A stretch of DNA of 20,429 nt, from positions 1 through 20,429 of the forward strand of contig JACDEN010000004.1 in the NCBI GenBank assembly GCA_013816415.1, in the 5' to 3' direction. Every line of letters begins with the position of its first letter. Position 1 is the stretch's first letter. The position numbers and the translations under genes are program-made. Source of the stretch: Planctomycetota bacterium (GTDB taxonomy: Bacteria > Planctomycetota > UBA11346). Positions 1 to 7,232 of this stretch are shown here, piece by piece. The notes under the pieces were generated by a model. The model did not search any database and was not told where the DNA came from. It worked only from the letters and a program-made list of their open reading frames with translations.

Positions 1-134
1 CCAAGGACAACCTGCAGGGCATCGCCCAGGATCTGCGTCGTCTGCTCCATGCCCAGGACAAGGCGGCCCCGGTCGATCTTTCCGGCGACCACAAGCTCGA
101 TGAGGATGAGGGGACGCGCGGCGTCAGGCGCTGA
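1..134 (+). CDS. C-terminal end of an unidentified protein (partial)
   Basis: Reading from base 3, one frame is open to a TGA at 132-134 and gives about 43 residues ending in a charged tail (LDEDEGTRGVRR). Codon choice is GC-rich at third positions, as in the clear genes of the window, and the helical stretch DNLQGIAQDLRRLLHAQDK looks like real protein. The start lies outside the window, so family and function cannot be named. The gap after it (135-390) contains a hairpin at 288-309 (eight pairs, two of them G-T, AAGAAA loop) without a T-run, which might help end transcription. Confidence 0.5.
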   Translation, partial: KDNLQGIAQDLRRLLHAQDKAAPVDLSGDHKLDEDEGTRGVRR

Positions 135-344
135 TCCAGCACCAGCTCGAGCACGGCGCCGACCCCGACGCCTGCGATCATGGCGGGGTCCCTGTCCACG
201 CTACTGCCCAAAATCCCGAGCACCGAGCGCTCCTGGACCGGCACCGGGATGCGTGACGTGCTCCGACCAAGCGGACGCGCCGACCGGCTGGCGGCAAGAA
301 AGCCGCTGGCAGCAGGCGGTCAGGCGCGAAGGATCGTCGCTGAT

Positions 345-368
345 CCGATCGGCACCGCTTCCGATCGG
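345..368. promoter_or_regulatory. two copies of palindrome CCGATCGG upstream of the 391 gene
   Basis: The 8-base palindrome CCGATCGG occurs at 345-352 and again at 361-368, 16 bases apart start to start, just before the Shine-Dalgarno-like AGAAAGG (377-383) of the next gene. The copies could form an operator or pair with each other in RNA. This is seen directly, but its role is only a guess, and short GATC-containing palindromes are common in this DNA. Confidence 0.2.
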
Positions 369-390
369 TTCCTTCCAGAAAGGCCGTCGC

Positions 391-630
391 ATGAGAAACG
401 TGGTCGAGGCGCTGATCAAGGCTGCCGATTACATCAATTACCGCACCGAGGAGATGGACGAGTCCAACGACATCGCCGCGCTCGAGGCGATCGCGCTGCA
501 GCTGTCGCAGATGACCGATCAGGAGTTCAAGGAGTTCGAAACGATCGTCCGCAGTCTCAAGAAGATGGACTGGCTGCAGGAGATCATGCCCGGCAGGTTC
601 GACGGGCACAAATCGTCCGCGGATCCGTGA
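391..630 (+). CDS. small helical protein of unknown function (79 aa)
   Basis: I do not recognise the family. The start at 391 is chosen because AGAAAGG lies 7 bases upstream and the protein character begins there; the frame is open further upstream but reads as arginine/proline-rich nonsense. The 79 residues are acidic and almost entirely helical in composition (VVEALIKAADYINY, then EMDESNDIAALEAIALQLSQ, then EFKEFETIVRSLKKMDWLQ), with no signal peptide, membrane segment or cysteines. It looks like a small cytosolic protein of two or three helices, possibly a binding partner or adaptor. It ends 13 bases before the convergent 3D-domain gene. Confidence is good that it is translated and low for any function. 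Confidence 0.6.
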   Translation: MRNVVEALIKAADYINYRTEEMDESNDIAALEAIALQLSQMTDQEFKEFETIVRSLKKMDWLQEIMPGRFDGHKSSADP

Positions 631-643
631 CCCGGAATGCTGA

Positions 644-1249
644 TCAGTGCGTCGTCTCGGGCTCAGGCTGCAGCTTCGCGGCGCCGCTGTCGATCGGCAA
701 TGCGATCCACGTCCAGCGTCGTCCCCATCGGCGCGCGACCTGGTGCTCTTCGAAACGCAGGTCGAGGTGGACGATGCCGCGCTGCGCATCCTGACGCATC
801 GCTCCGCCGGTATCATCCACCATGGCGTGGCCGTAGCCGGGGATGTCGAGCCAGATCCCCGGCGGCACCAGCTTGTGGGCGCTCGCGATGCCGTAGGGAT
901 GGATGCGGATGTCGCGGTTGGTCGAGGTCTTCCAGTCCTGGTGCTCCTTCTCGCAGCAGATCACGCACGGACAGTACGCGGTGGTCAGCGCCTTCACCCA
1001 CGCCATGCCCGGCGGTGGCGGCGTGACCGGCTTGGGCAGTTCGAGCGATTTGTCGCCGAAGATGTAGGTGCGTACGCGCTCGACGACCTCGACCTGCTGG
1101 AACCGCATGATGAAGAGCGCGCCGAGGATCATCCCGGCAGCCATGCCGCCGACCAGGATCCAAGCCGGTCCCGGCTTGGTCGGGCCGCCCCACACGATCC
1201 ACATCATGAGCAGCTTCCAGAAGCCGCGGCGAGCAGGTGCATCGGTCAT
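644..1249 (-). CDS. membrane-anchored 3D-domain protein (201 aa)
   Basis: The C-terminal half matches the 3D domain, a double-psi beta-barrel fold shared with MltA-type lytic transglycosylases and YocH/YabE-like cell-wall proteins. Visible features in order are a cytosolic basic N-terminus, a membrane segment at about residues 28-49, a proline-rich linker (72-80), the TAYCPCVICC block (90-99), PPGIWLDIPGYG, VDDTGGA (144-150) and HLDL (161-164). Two of the signature aspartates (D145/D146 and D163) are present. The position usually occupied by the first (AVD) reads SAHKLVP, so that residue is His125 here. The likely site is the outer face of the inner membrane, acting on or binding peptidoglycan. 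The start at 1249 is preferred over the longer open frame (to 1456) because the extra 69 residues run into the promoter region of the divergent gene at 1413. No strong ribosome site is visible. Confidence 0.75.
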   Translation of the reverse strand: MTDAPARRGFWKLLMMWIVWGGPTKPGPAWILVGGMAAGMILGALFIMRFQQVEVVERVRTYIFGDKSLELPKPVTPPPPGMAWVKALTTAYCPCVICCEKEHQDWKTSTNRDIRIHPYGIASAHKLVPPGIWLDIPGYGHAMVDDTGGAMRQDAQRGIVHLDLRFEEHQVARRWGRRWTWIALPIDSGAAKLQPEPETTH

Positions 1250-1412
1250 GGCCGCAGCATGGCGTCCTTGGCTCTTCCGCCAATCCGCCAAACCGAGGTG
1301 CGGGATTGGGTTCGGGCAATTCAACCACCCTTTGGGAACGATCATTCCTGGTGGGTGCGAACCACCTGCGAGGAGACGGATCCTGAGGTAGACTCTGGGC
1401 AAAGGAGCGCGC

Positions 1413-1811
1413 ATGGCCATTCCCCCGATCGAAGGCATCAACGGCATGGATTTCAAGGCGATCGAATCCGAGATCGAGAACGGCGGAAAATTCGTGATGT
1501 ACCAGTACGTGATCTCAGTGGTGATCCTCTCCTTCCGTCAGCCGTCGCCGATCATCTTCGTGAAGGGGGGCGGAAGCCGGATCGCGAAGGGCTTCAAATA
1601 TACCGCCATCGCGTTCCTTTTCGGGTGGTGGGGCATTCCCTGGGGGATCCTCTACACCATCGGTGCGTTGGGCAGCAACCTGACCGGCAGCAAGGACCTG
1701 ACCCGGGAGGTGATGGCGGAGCTCGCGACGCAGCAGGATCGCCGCGACAACCGCAAGAAGCTCGCCGACCAGCGCAAGCAGGAGCAGTCGGCGGCGACTG
1801 CGGGAGCATGA
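1413..1811 (+). CDS. small membrane protein with GWWGIPWG motif (132 aa)
   Basis: The start at 1413 follows AAAGGAG with normal spacing. The 132-residue protein has a hydrophobic strand or segment at about 30-41 (YQYVISVVILSF) and a membrane segment at about 63-87 containing GWWGIPWGILYTIGAL. It ends in a charged, probably coiled helix rich in Arg, Lys, Gln and Asp (102-128). The aromatic motif WWGIPWG recurs, as I recall, in uncharacterised bacterial membrane proteins that sit beside regulatory or envelope genes. No enzymatic role is known to me. The stop overlaps the next start by ATGA, so the two products are probably made in linked amounts and may form a complex. Confidence 0.75.
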   Translation: MAIPPIEGINGMDFKAIESEIENGGKFVMYQYVISVVILSFRQPSPIIFVKGGGSRIAKGFKYTAIAFLFGWWGIPWGILYTIGALGSNLTGSKDLTREVMAELATQQDRRDNRKKLADQRKQEQSAATAGA

Positions 1812-2311
1812 CGGCTCCGCGCGGACAGTGGCGGAAGCAGATCGCAGCTGGTCAGGTCGAGAAGGCCCAGCGCGCAGCCAGGAGCAATCGCATCGCATGC
1901 ATCGGCTTCGTCGTACTCGCAGGCATTGGCATCTATCTGTTCGCGCCGAAGTGGTGGCAGGTCGTGGATTTCCAGCGCCACAACAAAACGGCGCCATGCA
2001 CGGTCTTCGAGGAATACACGAAGAACGTCCACACGCGCAAGGGCGTGACCTTCATCGGTTATTCGATCCGGTACGAATTTGTGGTCGACGGGAAGCCTTT
2101 TTCCGGAAGCGATACGATCGAAGACCCACCGTCGCCCACGATGACCGTCCACTACCATGAGCTCGCGCCAGGCATCAATCGCATCGAGCTTCAGAACATC
2201 TACGTCGATCACGGGATCTTCTTCGCCCTGTGCCTGGTCCTCCTCGCGAGCGTGATCGGCGCATGGGTCTGCACACGCACGATCCGCAGCGCCCAGGCAA
2301 CCGCGGAATAA
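1808..2311 (+). CDS. DUF3592-like membrane protein (167 aa)
   Basis: The ATG at 1808 overlaps the previous stop (ATGA), which fixes this start although the frame is open far upstream. The layout is typical of DUF3592 proteins: a basic N-terminal helix (1-28), a membrane segment at about 29-45, a beta-rich domain at about 60-130 (CTVFEEYTKNV, IRYEFVVDGKPFSG, TVHYHELAPGINRIEL), and a second membrane segment at about 136-154. The beta domain would lie outside the cytosol between two membrane passes. The family has no established biochemical function. The neighbour upstream is also a small membrane protein, and together they form a two-gene unit with no other gene within 400 bases downstream. Confidence 0.7.
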   Translation: MTAPRGQWRKQIAAGQVEKAQRAARSNRIACIGFVVLAGIGIYLFAPKWWQVVDFQRHNKTAPCTVFEEYTKNVHTRKGVTFIGYSIRYEFVVDGKPFSGSDTIEDPPSPTMTVHYHELAPGINRIELQNIYVDHGIFFALCLVLLASVIGAWVCTRTIRSAQATAE

Positions 2312-2737
2312 GGGATCGACAGCGCAGGTCCGAGCCGGAGGCGATCCGGTCCGGCCAGGTCGCCGACCAGGATGCGGCGAGATCATCCCGAAGGAGATCC
2401 ATACGCCTGTGGATTCCGGGCCGCTCGAGCCACCACAGGTCTGGTCGTCCTGGTCTCGGCGTCCCTCTCGCGCCGAGAATCCGTGGCCGATACCACATTG
2501 ATGTCGACCGGATGCCTGCTACTCAATCGAGCGTACATCACATCGAGGTGGGACGTGAAGAGCTGACCGTGCGAGCGCGAGTCAGACATGTCGGCACCGA
2601 CCACCTCGGCGGGGACCGCATCGCGCTGGCCGCCACAGATTCCGGGAGATTTCCATGAAGACCTTCGGCAAGCCGGTGCGCATCGACAGCAAGTGAGCGG
2701 AACCGTCGGAAGCAGAAGTTGGCTAAAAGGAGCGTTC
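2312..2737 (+). other. gene-poor gap, possibly decayed coding DNA
   Basis: No frame here has both a credible start and the composition of the neighbouring genes. A stop-free stretch at about 2340-2500 reads EIIPKEIHTPVDSGPLEPP without a start, and a different frame at 2560-2650 reads VRARVRHVGTDHLGGD, which could be pieces of a gene broken by frameshifts. A 13-codon ORF at 2655-2696 (MKTFGKPVRIDSK) follows GGGAG and ends 41 bases before the next gene; it could be a leader peptide or chance. Nothing else is supported. Confidence 0.3.
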
Positions 2738-3964
2738 ATGTGCGCATGGAAGATTCTGGTGTTATCCCTCGCTATGGTCATTCACGCCTGGGCCGAGAGC
2801 GGGACTGCGGACCTTTGGATCCTGTCTGGTCAATCCAACGCGTGCGGTCATGGCGACCTTCCCGGCCCGGATCCGGATCCCGGCGTGAAGATGTGGAATG
2901 GGCAGCAGTTCGTCGAGGCCAAGGAACCGCTCGCGACCATGAACGGGAGCGTCGGACCCTGGCTGTTCGCCGCTCTCGAGGTCGCGAAGGCCGGGAAGCC
3001 GATCAAGCTCACCGGTTGGGCGATGGGCGCCAGGTCCATCGACTCCTGGAGCGAGACCGGCCCTGAATGGCGTGCGGGCAACGGCCAGGGATTGTGCCCC
3101 ACGATCGAGCAGAGCGGACGCAATGCCGGAGTCTTCCTCTGGTACCAAGGAGAGACCGACGGAGTGAACAACATGAAGGCGGACGAATATCTGGCCAAGC
3201 TCACCGACCTGGTCAGGCGCGTCCGGGCACAGGCCAAGAATCCGCAGATGATGGCGGTGATCGTGCAGATCGGCCTGTGGGGCAGCACCCCGGGCGACTT
3301 CATGCCGATCCGCGAAGCGCAGCGACGGTTCGTAGTCGATGACGGCAATGCCTTGCTGGTCCCGGCGCTCGGCCGCAGCGACTACGGCGATTCGGTCCAT
3401 CTCAACACCGCTGGCTACAAGGCGCTTGGTCATGAACTGGCCCGCGCACTTTTGAAAGTCCACTACGGAAAGAAGGATGTGAACTGGCCGGGTCCCGTCA
3501 TGGACTCCGCCGCCTTGGCCAGCAACGGCAAATCAGTGGCCGTGCATTTCGCCGAAGTGAAGAAACTCGCAGGGGTCAAGATCGAGGACTTCGGCGTGCT
3601 CGATGCGGTCGGCCCGGTGCCGTGCGTCAAAGCCGAAGCCGCCGACACGCGCGTGATCCTCACTTTCGAGCGCGTGATCAAGCTGCCGGCCCGGGTCGTC
3701 TGCGGGTTCGGGCAGAATCCGCCCGCGACGCTGGTGGACGAAGCCGGCAATCGCGCTCCGGCCGTCCAGCTCGACATCAGTGCGGGTGCTGAACCCCCGG
3801 ACAAGGAGACCGCTGCCCCGAACGGCGCCGGGCGGAAGGCCGAGGCGGTCGAGAAGGACGGGAAGAAGAAGCCGCATGAGCGCTCGATCCCCCATGGATG
3901 CGGCTCGACTGGGCATCGCGTCGCCGACGGAAATCTCCGCGACACCCGGCGTCAGACGCCTTGA
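2738..3964 (+). CDS. secreted sialate O-acetylesterase-like SGNH hydrolase (408 aa)
   Basis: The start at 2738 follows AAAAGGAG and gives a signal peptide (MCAWKILVLSLAMVIHAWA) with a likely cut near residue 19. The blocks of the sialate O-acetylesterase/SGNH family follow in order: WILSGQSN with the nucleophile Ser33, a glycine-rich WAMGARSIDSW block near 90-105, WYQGETD (135-141), and DSVHL with Asp218 and His221 completing the triad. Known members remove acetyl esters from sialic acids or plant polysaccharides such as xylan. The exact substrate cannot be read from the sequence. After the catalytic domain (to about residue 235) comes a beta-rich domain (about 250-350), then a charged low-complexity tail. 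The last 30 residues look unlike folded protein and may result from a late frame change. It is the first of three hydrolases within 4 kb. Confidence 0.8.
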   Translation: MCAWKILVLSLAMVIHAWAESGTADLWILSGQSNACGHGDLPGPDPDPGVKMWNGQQFVEAKEPLATMNGSVGPWLFAALEVAKAGKPIKLTGWAMGARSIDSWSETGPEWRAGNGQGLCPTIEQSGRNAGVFLWYQGETDGVNNMKADEYLAKLTDLVRRVRAQAKNPQMMAVIVQIGLWGSTPGDFMPIREAQRRFVVDDGNALLVPALGRSDYGDSVHLNTAGYKALGHELARALLKVHYGKKDVNWPGPVMDSAALASNGKSVAVHFAEVKKLAGVKIEDFGVLDAVGPVPCVKAEAADTRVILTFERVIKLPARVVCGFGQNPPATLVDEAGNRAPAVQLDISAGAEPPDKETAAPNGAGRKAEAVEKDGKKKPHERSIPHGCGSTGHRVADGNLRDTRRQTP

Positions 3965-4019
3965 AGAGCATGGAATGGACGGAGAAGGCCGAGGAATCGC
4001 TGCGCCGGGGCGGAGCCTG

Positions 4020-4031
4020 GGTCAGCTGACC
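4020..4031. repeat. perfect 12-base palindrome GGTCAGCTGACC
   Basis: A perfect palindrome lies in the 83-base gap between the converging ends of the sialate-esterase-like gene and the lipoprotein gene. No T-run follows on either strand, so it is not a standard terminator. It may be a protein-binding site or simply chance. Confidence 0.2.
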
Positions 4032-4047
4032 GGTTGGGCTCTGTCTG

Positions 4048-4839
4048 TCACTGCGCGGTCGGGGTCGCGAATTCGCCGAGGGTGCCGGAGGTGACCTCGC
4101 GATGTCGCGAGAGTCCGCTGACCAGGATCATGCCGCTTTCGCTGTAGGAGGCCGAAGCGCCGCTGCGCTTCGCCGCCTGGACCAGCTTGGCGTCGTCCTC
4201 GGCGGTGACGTACCAGGTCAGCTCGCAGGACGCCTCGAGCACGTCCTTGCTGGCGAGGATCCATTCGTCGCGGCTGCGGTTGGTGCCCAGCACGTCGACC
4301 AGCACGCGCAGCCGCATCTCGGGATTGGCGTCGGTGGGAACGATGCCGAGATGGATCAGCCGCATACGGATGACCTGTTCGAGATACTGCAGATCGGCAT
4401 CGGTCCAGGACTGGAAGGAGTCGTACTCGTGCTCGAATCGTGCGGACACCGACGCATTCGGGCTCATGCCGGTGTGATCGGAGCTGTTGCGCCAGTCGTC
4501 GACCCACGGAGTTCCGGTCGCGCCGACCGCGCGGTCGCCTTCCGCGGAGCTGTTGTCGAACTGCATGCCCATGCCGATGCTGCCCGAGGTCACGCCGGGG
4601 AACCGGTCCCGCCCTCCGCCATTGTGCGCGATGCCCGAGACCACGACCTGGATGCGATGGGCGGAGATGCCCGACAGATCCATCCCGATCACCGCCTGGC
4701 GCACGCTTGCCGCCACCGCGCGCTGCTCCTCGTCGAAGCGCTTTCCCCCGCCGTGCGCGGGAAAGCCGCGGTAGCTACCGCATCCAATGCATCCGATCGC
4801 GACTACGAGCGCGAAGGAGATCGATCGTGCGGTTCTCAT
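4048..4839 (-). CDS. lipoprotein of unknown function (263 aa)
   Basis: The N-terminus is a lipoprotein signal: basic MRTAR, hydrophobic SISFALVVAIG, then cysteines at 17 and 20, either of which could be the lipidated residue (VAIGC or GCIGC). The segment after it (CGSYRGFPAHGGGKRFDEEQ) resembles, from memory, a family of uncharacterised lipoproteins found in several Gram-negative-type phyla. These share the N-terminal block and an alternating beta/alpha body. Further features are IQVVVSGI (about 63-70), a Gly/Ser-rich region (85-115), and MRLRVLVDVLGTNRSRDEW followed by ELTWYVTAED in the last third. It probably sits on the periplasmic face of a membrane. It lies 92 bases downstream of the esterase pair on the same strand and could be co-transcribed. 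Function is unknown. Confidence 0.7.
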   Translation of the reverse strand: MRTARSISFALVVAIGCIGCGSYRGFPAHGGGKRFDEEQRAVAASVRQAVIGMDLSGISAHRIQVVVSGIAHNGGGRDRFPGVTSGSIGMGMQFDNSSAEGDRAVGATGTPWVDDWRNSSDHTGMSPNASVSARFEHEYDSFQSWTDADLQYLEQVIRMRLIHLGIVPTDANPEMRLRVLVDVLGTNRSRDEWILASKDVLEASCELTWYVTAEDDAKLVQAAKRSGASASYSESGMILVSGLSRHREVTSGTLGEFATPTAQ

Positions 4840-4931
4840 CCTGTGTTAACGGGCCAGCGGCCGGGTGTGACCGGATGTCTCCGGTTTTCCCCCCGTGGTC
4901 ATGGCCGCCTCTGGGACGAGATCGCCTGATC

Positions 4932-5753
4932 TCAGGCCCGCAGCCAGCGATCGAAGAAATCGTCAACCGCGGCATCGATCGCCGGACCGCCGAACTCGTG
5001 CCGTCCGCCAGGCAGCTCGATCATCTCGGACGGCGCACCGGCTGAGATCAGCGCGCGATGGAACATCCGGCCCTGCTCGATCGGCACCGCTTCGTCCTGG
5101 TCGCCGTGGATGGTGAGGATCGGCGCGGCCGATCGCGACACGTGGGTGATCGGGCTCGCGCGCCTGGCCTCGGCGAGACGCTGGGGCGTCGGACCTCCGA
5201 GCAGCAGCGCGGCGTAGTGGTCGGCGTGGTCCTCGGATTCATGTCCGCCGAGGGAGTAGCTGGGGATGTCGATCACCCCGCAGCAATTGACCACCGCTTG
5301 CACGCGGCTGTCGGTACCGGCCCATCCACCATCGCCTTCGAAGTCGGCCCTGCCACCCGAGACGCCGAGCAGCGCGACCAGATGGCCGCCTGCCGAATAT
5401 CCCCAGGCGCCGATGCGCTGCGGATCGATGCCGAGTTCGACCGCGTTAGCGCGCAGGAAACGCACGGCGCATTTCAGGTCCTGGATCTGCGCGGGAAACC
5501 GCGCCTCCTCGCTGAGCCGGTAATGCATGGTCGCAGCGATGTAACCACGCTGCGCCACGCGGACGATGTCCGCGAGCAGCGCCTTGCGGTCGCGCACCTT
5601 CCAGCCGCCGCCGTGGACGTGCAGGATTGCCGGCAGCGGACGCGCGCGATCCAGCGCCGCCGGGGTCAGGATGTGCATGGTCAGTGCGCGCGCGCCGTAG
5701 CGCGCATACACGACGTCGCGCGACAGCACCACGTCGGGAGGAATCGCGGTCAT
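4932..5753 (-). CDS. alpha/beta hydrolase, acetyl-esterase type (273 aa)
   Basis: This is a single-domain alpha/beta hydrolase of the esterase/lipase (BD-FAE-like, acetylxylan esterase-like) group. Visible motifs are the oxyanion block HVHGGGW (45-51), the nucleophile elbow GYSAGGH with Ser120, the acid block HGDQDEAVP (Asp220 most likely), and GGRHEF with His252. There is no signal peptide, so it should act in the cytosol unless exported with a partner. The start at 5753 is fixed by an ATGA overlap with the stop of the upstream SGNH gene; the open frame further upstream (to 6029) lies inside that gene. The pairing of two unrelated esterase folds suggests work on a common esterified sugar. 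Length fits the family. Confidence 0.85.
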   Translation of the reverse strand: MTAIPPDVVLSRDVVYARYGARALTMHILTPAALDRARPLPAILHVHGGGWKVRDRKALLADIVRVAQRGYIAATMHYRLSEEARFPAQIQDLKCAVRFLRANAVELGIDPQRIGAWGYSAGGHLVALLGVSGGRADFEGDGGWAGTDSRVQAVVNCCGVIDIPSYSLGGHESEDHADHYAALLLGGPTPQRLAEARRASPITHVSRSAAPILTIHGDQDEAVPIEQGRMFHRALISAGAPSEMIELPGGRHEFGGPAIDAAVDDFFDRWLRA

Positions 5754-6415
5754 GTTCCGCCCATCGCGACCGCACGCTCGCTGCGTCGGTCCTCGTGGTA
5801 CTGGTCCCAGGCGATCCGCTGCAGGAACGACGCCTCCGGCGCGCTTACCGTGCACGGATCGAGGCCGATGGGCGAACGGTTGGTGAGTGCAGCGAAGATG
5901 ACGCAGGCGTTCAGGTAGTATCCGCGATGGCCGGCATGCGCGCGGTCGGGGCAATGGAAATCGAGGTCCGGCTGCTCGCGCCAGGCCCTGAGCCAGGCGG
6001 AGCCTCCGCCAGCGACGCGTCCGCCGCACTCCCTCGCCAGTTCGGCGGCATCGCGGTACATCGGCTCATGCGTCCCGCGCTGCCCCTCGACGTCGCCGCT
6101 GGCGTAGAACAGCATGCGCGCGCCCACCGATTGCGCTTCCCGATGGAACCTGCGGCCGAATTCTCGCAGCCGGTCGCCGTTGCCGCCATAGCTGTAGACC
6201 AGCTCGTGGCAGAGCACCCAGTCCCAGCCGCCGCCGCGGATGGCGGCGATGGGGCGTCCATCCGTCCACAGCTGCTCGATCGATGCGCCGCCGATCGCCA
6301 CCACCTCGGCCTCGAGCAGGCACTGCGGAGCCGCCGATCGCGACAGCTTCGTGATCAGATCCGGGACGTTGCCGAACGAGACGATCTGGCTGTTGCCGAG
6401 TAGCAGGATGCGCAT
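5750..6415 (-). CDS. small SGNH-fold hydrolase (221 aa)
   Basis: The protein begins MRILLLGNSQI, where Ser9 in the GNS block would be the SGNH nucleophile. The body has a VVAIGGASIEQLW strand-loop, a WDWVLCHELVYSYGGN block where the family places its Gly/Asn oxyanion residues, and CPDRAHAGHRGYYLNA near the end with Asp157 and His160 as the likely remaining triad. There is no signal peptide. The start at 6415 is supported by AGAGG seven bases upstream. The last codons overlap the start of the alpha/beta hydrolase gene (ATGA), so the two are translated together. The family removes acyl groups from sugars, lipids or proteins; the substrate is not readable. It is a divergent member, so catalysis is probable rather than certain. 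Confidence 0.7.
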   Translation of the reverse strand: MRILLLGNSQIVSFGNVPDLITKLSRSAAPQCLLEAEVVAIGGASIEQLWTDGRPIAAIRGGGWDWVLCHELVYSYGGNGDRLREFGRRFHREAQSVGARMLFYASGDVEGQRGTHEPMYRDAAELARECGGRVAGGGSAWLRAWREQPDLDFHCPDRAHAGHRGYYLNACVIFAALTNRSPIGLDPCTVSAPEASFLQRIAWDQYHEDRRSERAVAMGGT

Positions 6416-6450
6416 GCGGGGGCCTCTGTTGGCGACGGTATGCGCATGCG
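6408..6450. repeat. direct repeat ATGCGCATGCG, 32-base period, at the SGNH start
   Basis: ATGCGCATGCG occurs at 6408-6418, covering the start codon of the minus-strand SGNH gene, and again at 6440-6450, exactly 32 bases (about three helical turns) upstream. Each copy contains the palindrome GCATGC. The spacing is compatible with a dimeric regulator binding on one face of the helix. It may also be chance in GC-rich DNA. Confidence 0.25.
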
Positions 6451-6762
6451 TTGGCAGTCCACGGTTCCCGTGAGCCGTCCAGCCGGAATGGAGTGCGCCG
6501 CTCGGCGGCGCGCCAGCGACCACGCCGCACGGTGGTGACGGAACACCGGAGCGCCGTCGATCAGATGTAAGGATGCGGAGCGCCACCGGGTGCGGTTTAC
6601 CTGCAGCATGCTAGCCTGCGGCGATGCCGGTCAGTCCAGTTCCACCGGATAGCCCCGACGGATGCGCCTCTCTGGGATCCCGCGACTCCTCAATCCCGTT
6701 CCGTTGCTTGGGATTTCTCCCACCTGGTCCTGATCACCGGCAACATCACCCTGTATGATCGG

Positions 6763-7215
6763 GTGCTGCCGTCATCGGGAGGGGTGACCGGGACGCTCAA
6801 CCTGGATCTGTACGCCTATGGGAACCTGGGACAGTCGAAGGTCTACAGCTCGGTACGCGGAATCACCACCAACAAGCCCATCACCGCGCAATCGGATGGA
6901 CTGGATGAGGACACGGCGCTCCAGCTGGTGCGGACCGCGTTCGCGCACGAAGAGAAGGAAGCCCGCGATCGCAAGGCCCTGATCGACGAATACGGCGCTG
7001 CGGTCGAGCTGATCGGCGGTGTGATCACGCTCGGAGCGATCGTGCTCTATGTTGCCGGTGTGATCAGCTTCGCCCTGGCTGCCCTCATCGGCTCATTGGT
7101 GGCGCTGGCCACTCTGGTCATCCTCGTCGTGGTGTCGATCGTGGCATGGATCTTCGGCCCACATAACCCGCCGCTCATGCAGAGCATCATCGATCGCTTC
7201 CCCAGGAAGGTCTGA
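6763..7215 (+). CDS. small two-helix membrane protein, 5' end probably frameshifted
   Basis: From the GTG at 6763 the frame encodes 150 residues: a polar N-terminal part with beta character (GTLNLDLYAYGNLGQ), a charged helix (about 55-78), and two membrane segments at about 83-107 and 110-132, followed by a short basic tail. Protein-like sequence continues in frame upstream of 6763 (WDFSHLVLITGNITLYDRVL), but there is no ATG, GTG or TTG there back to a stop at 6568. An ATG at 6624 opens another frame (MPVSPVPPDSP) that would join this one if one C were removed from the CCCC at 6653-6656. The real gene is therefore probably 6624-7215, about 196 residues. I do not recognise the family. The next gene begins 17 bases after the stop. 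Confidence 0.6.
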   Translation: MLPSSGGVTGTLNLDLYAYGNLGQSKVYSSVRGITTNKPITAQSDGLDEDTALQLVRTAFAHEEKEARDRKALIDEYGAAVELIGGVITLGAIVLYVAGVISFALAALIGSLVALATLVILVVVSIVAWIFGPHNPPLMQSIIDRFPRKV

Positions 7216-7232
7216 CCAGGAGGATGGCACCC

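Noticed and set aside
349..360. A 16-base match (CGATCGGCACCGCTTC) shared between about 347 and 5078
   Set aside because: The second copy is inside the alpha/beta hydrolase coding sequence (AVPIEQ region), and a single short match in GC-rich DNA is likely chance.
3876..4094. Short frames after the sialate-esterase-like gene (ATG at 3876, and ATG at 3970 giving 19 residues)
   Set aside because: They lack ribosome sites and motifs. The first runs into the 3' end of the convergent lipoprotein gene. They may reflect a late frame change in the esterase gene, but this cannot be shown.
4875..4897. CCGGATGTCTCCGGTTTT as a terminator
   Set aside because: The T-run follows the hairpin on the plus strand, but no plus-strand gene ends there; for the minus-strand genes it has the wrong polarity.
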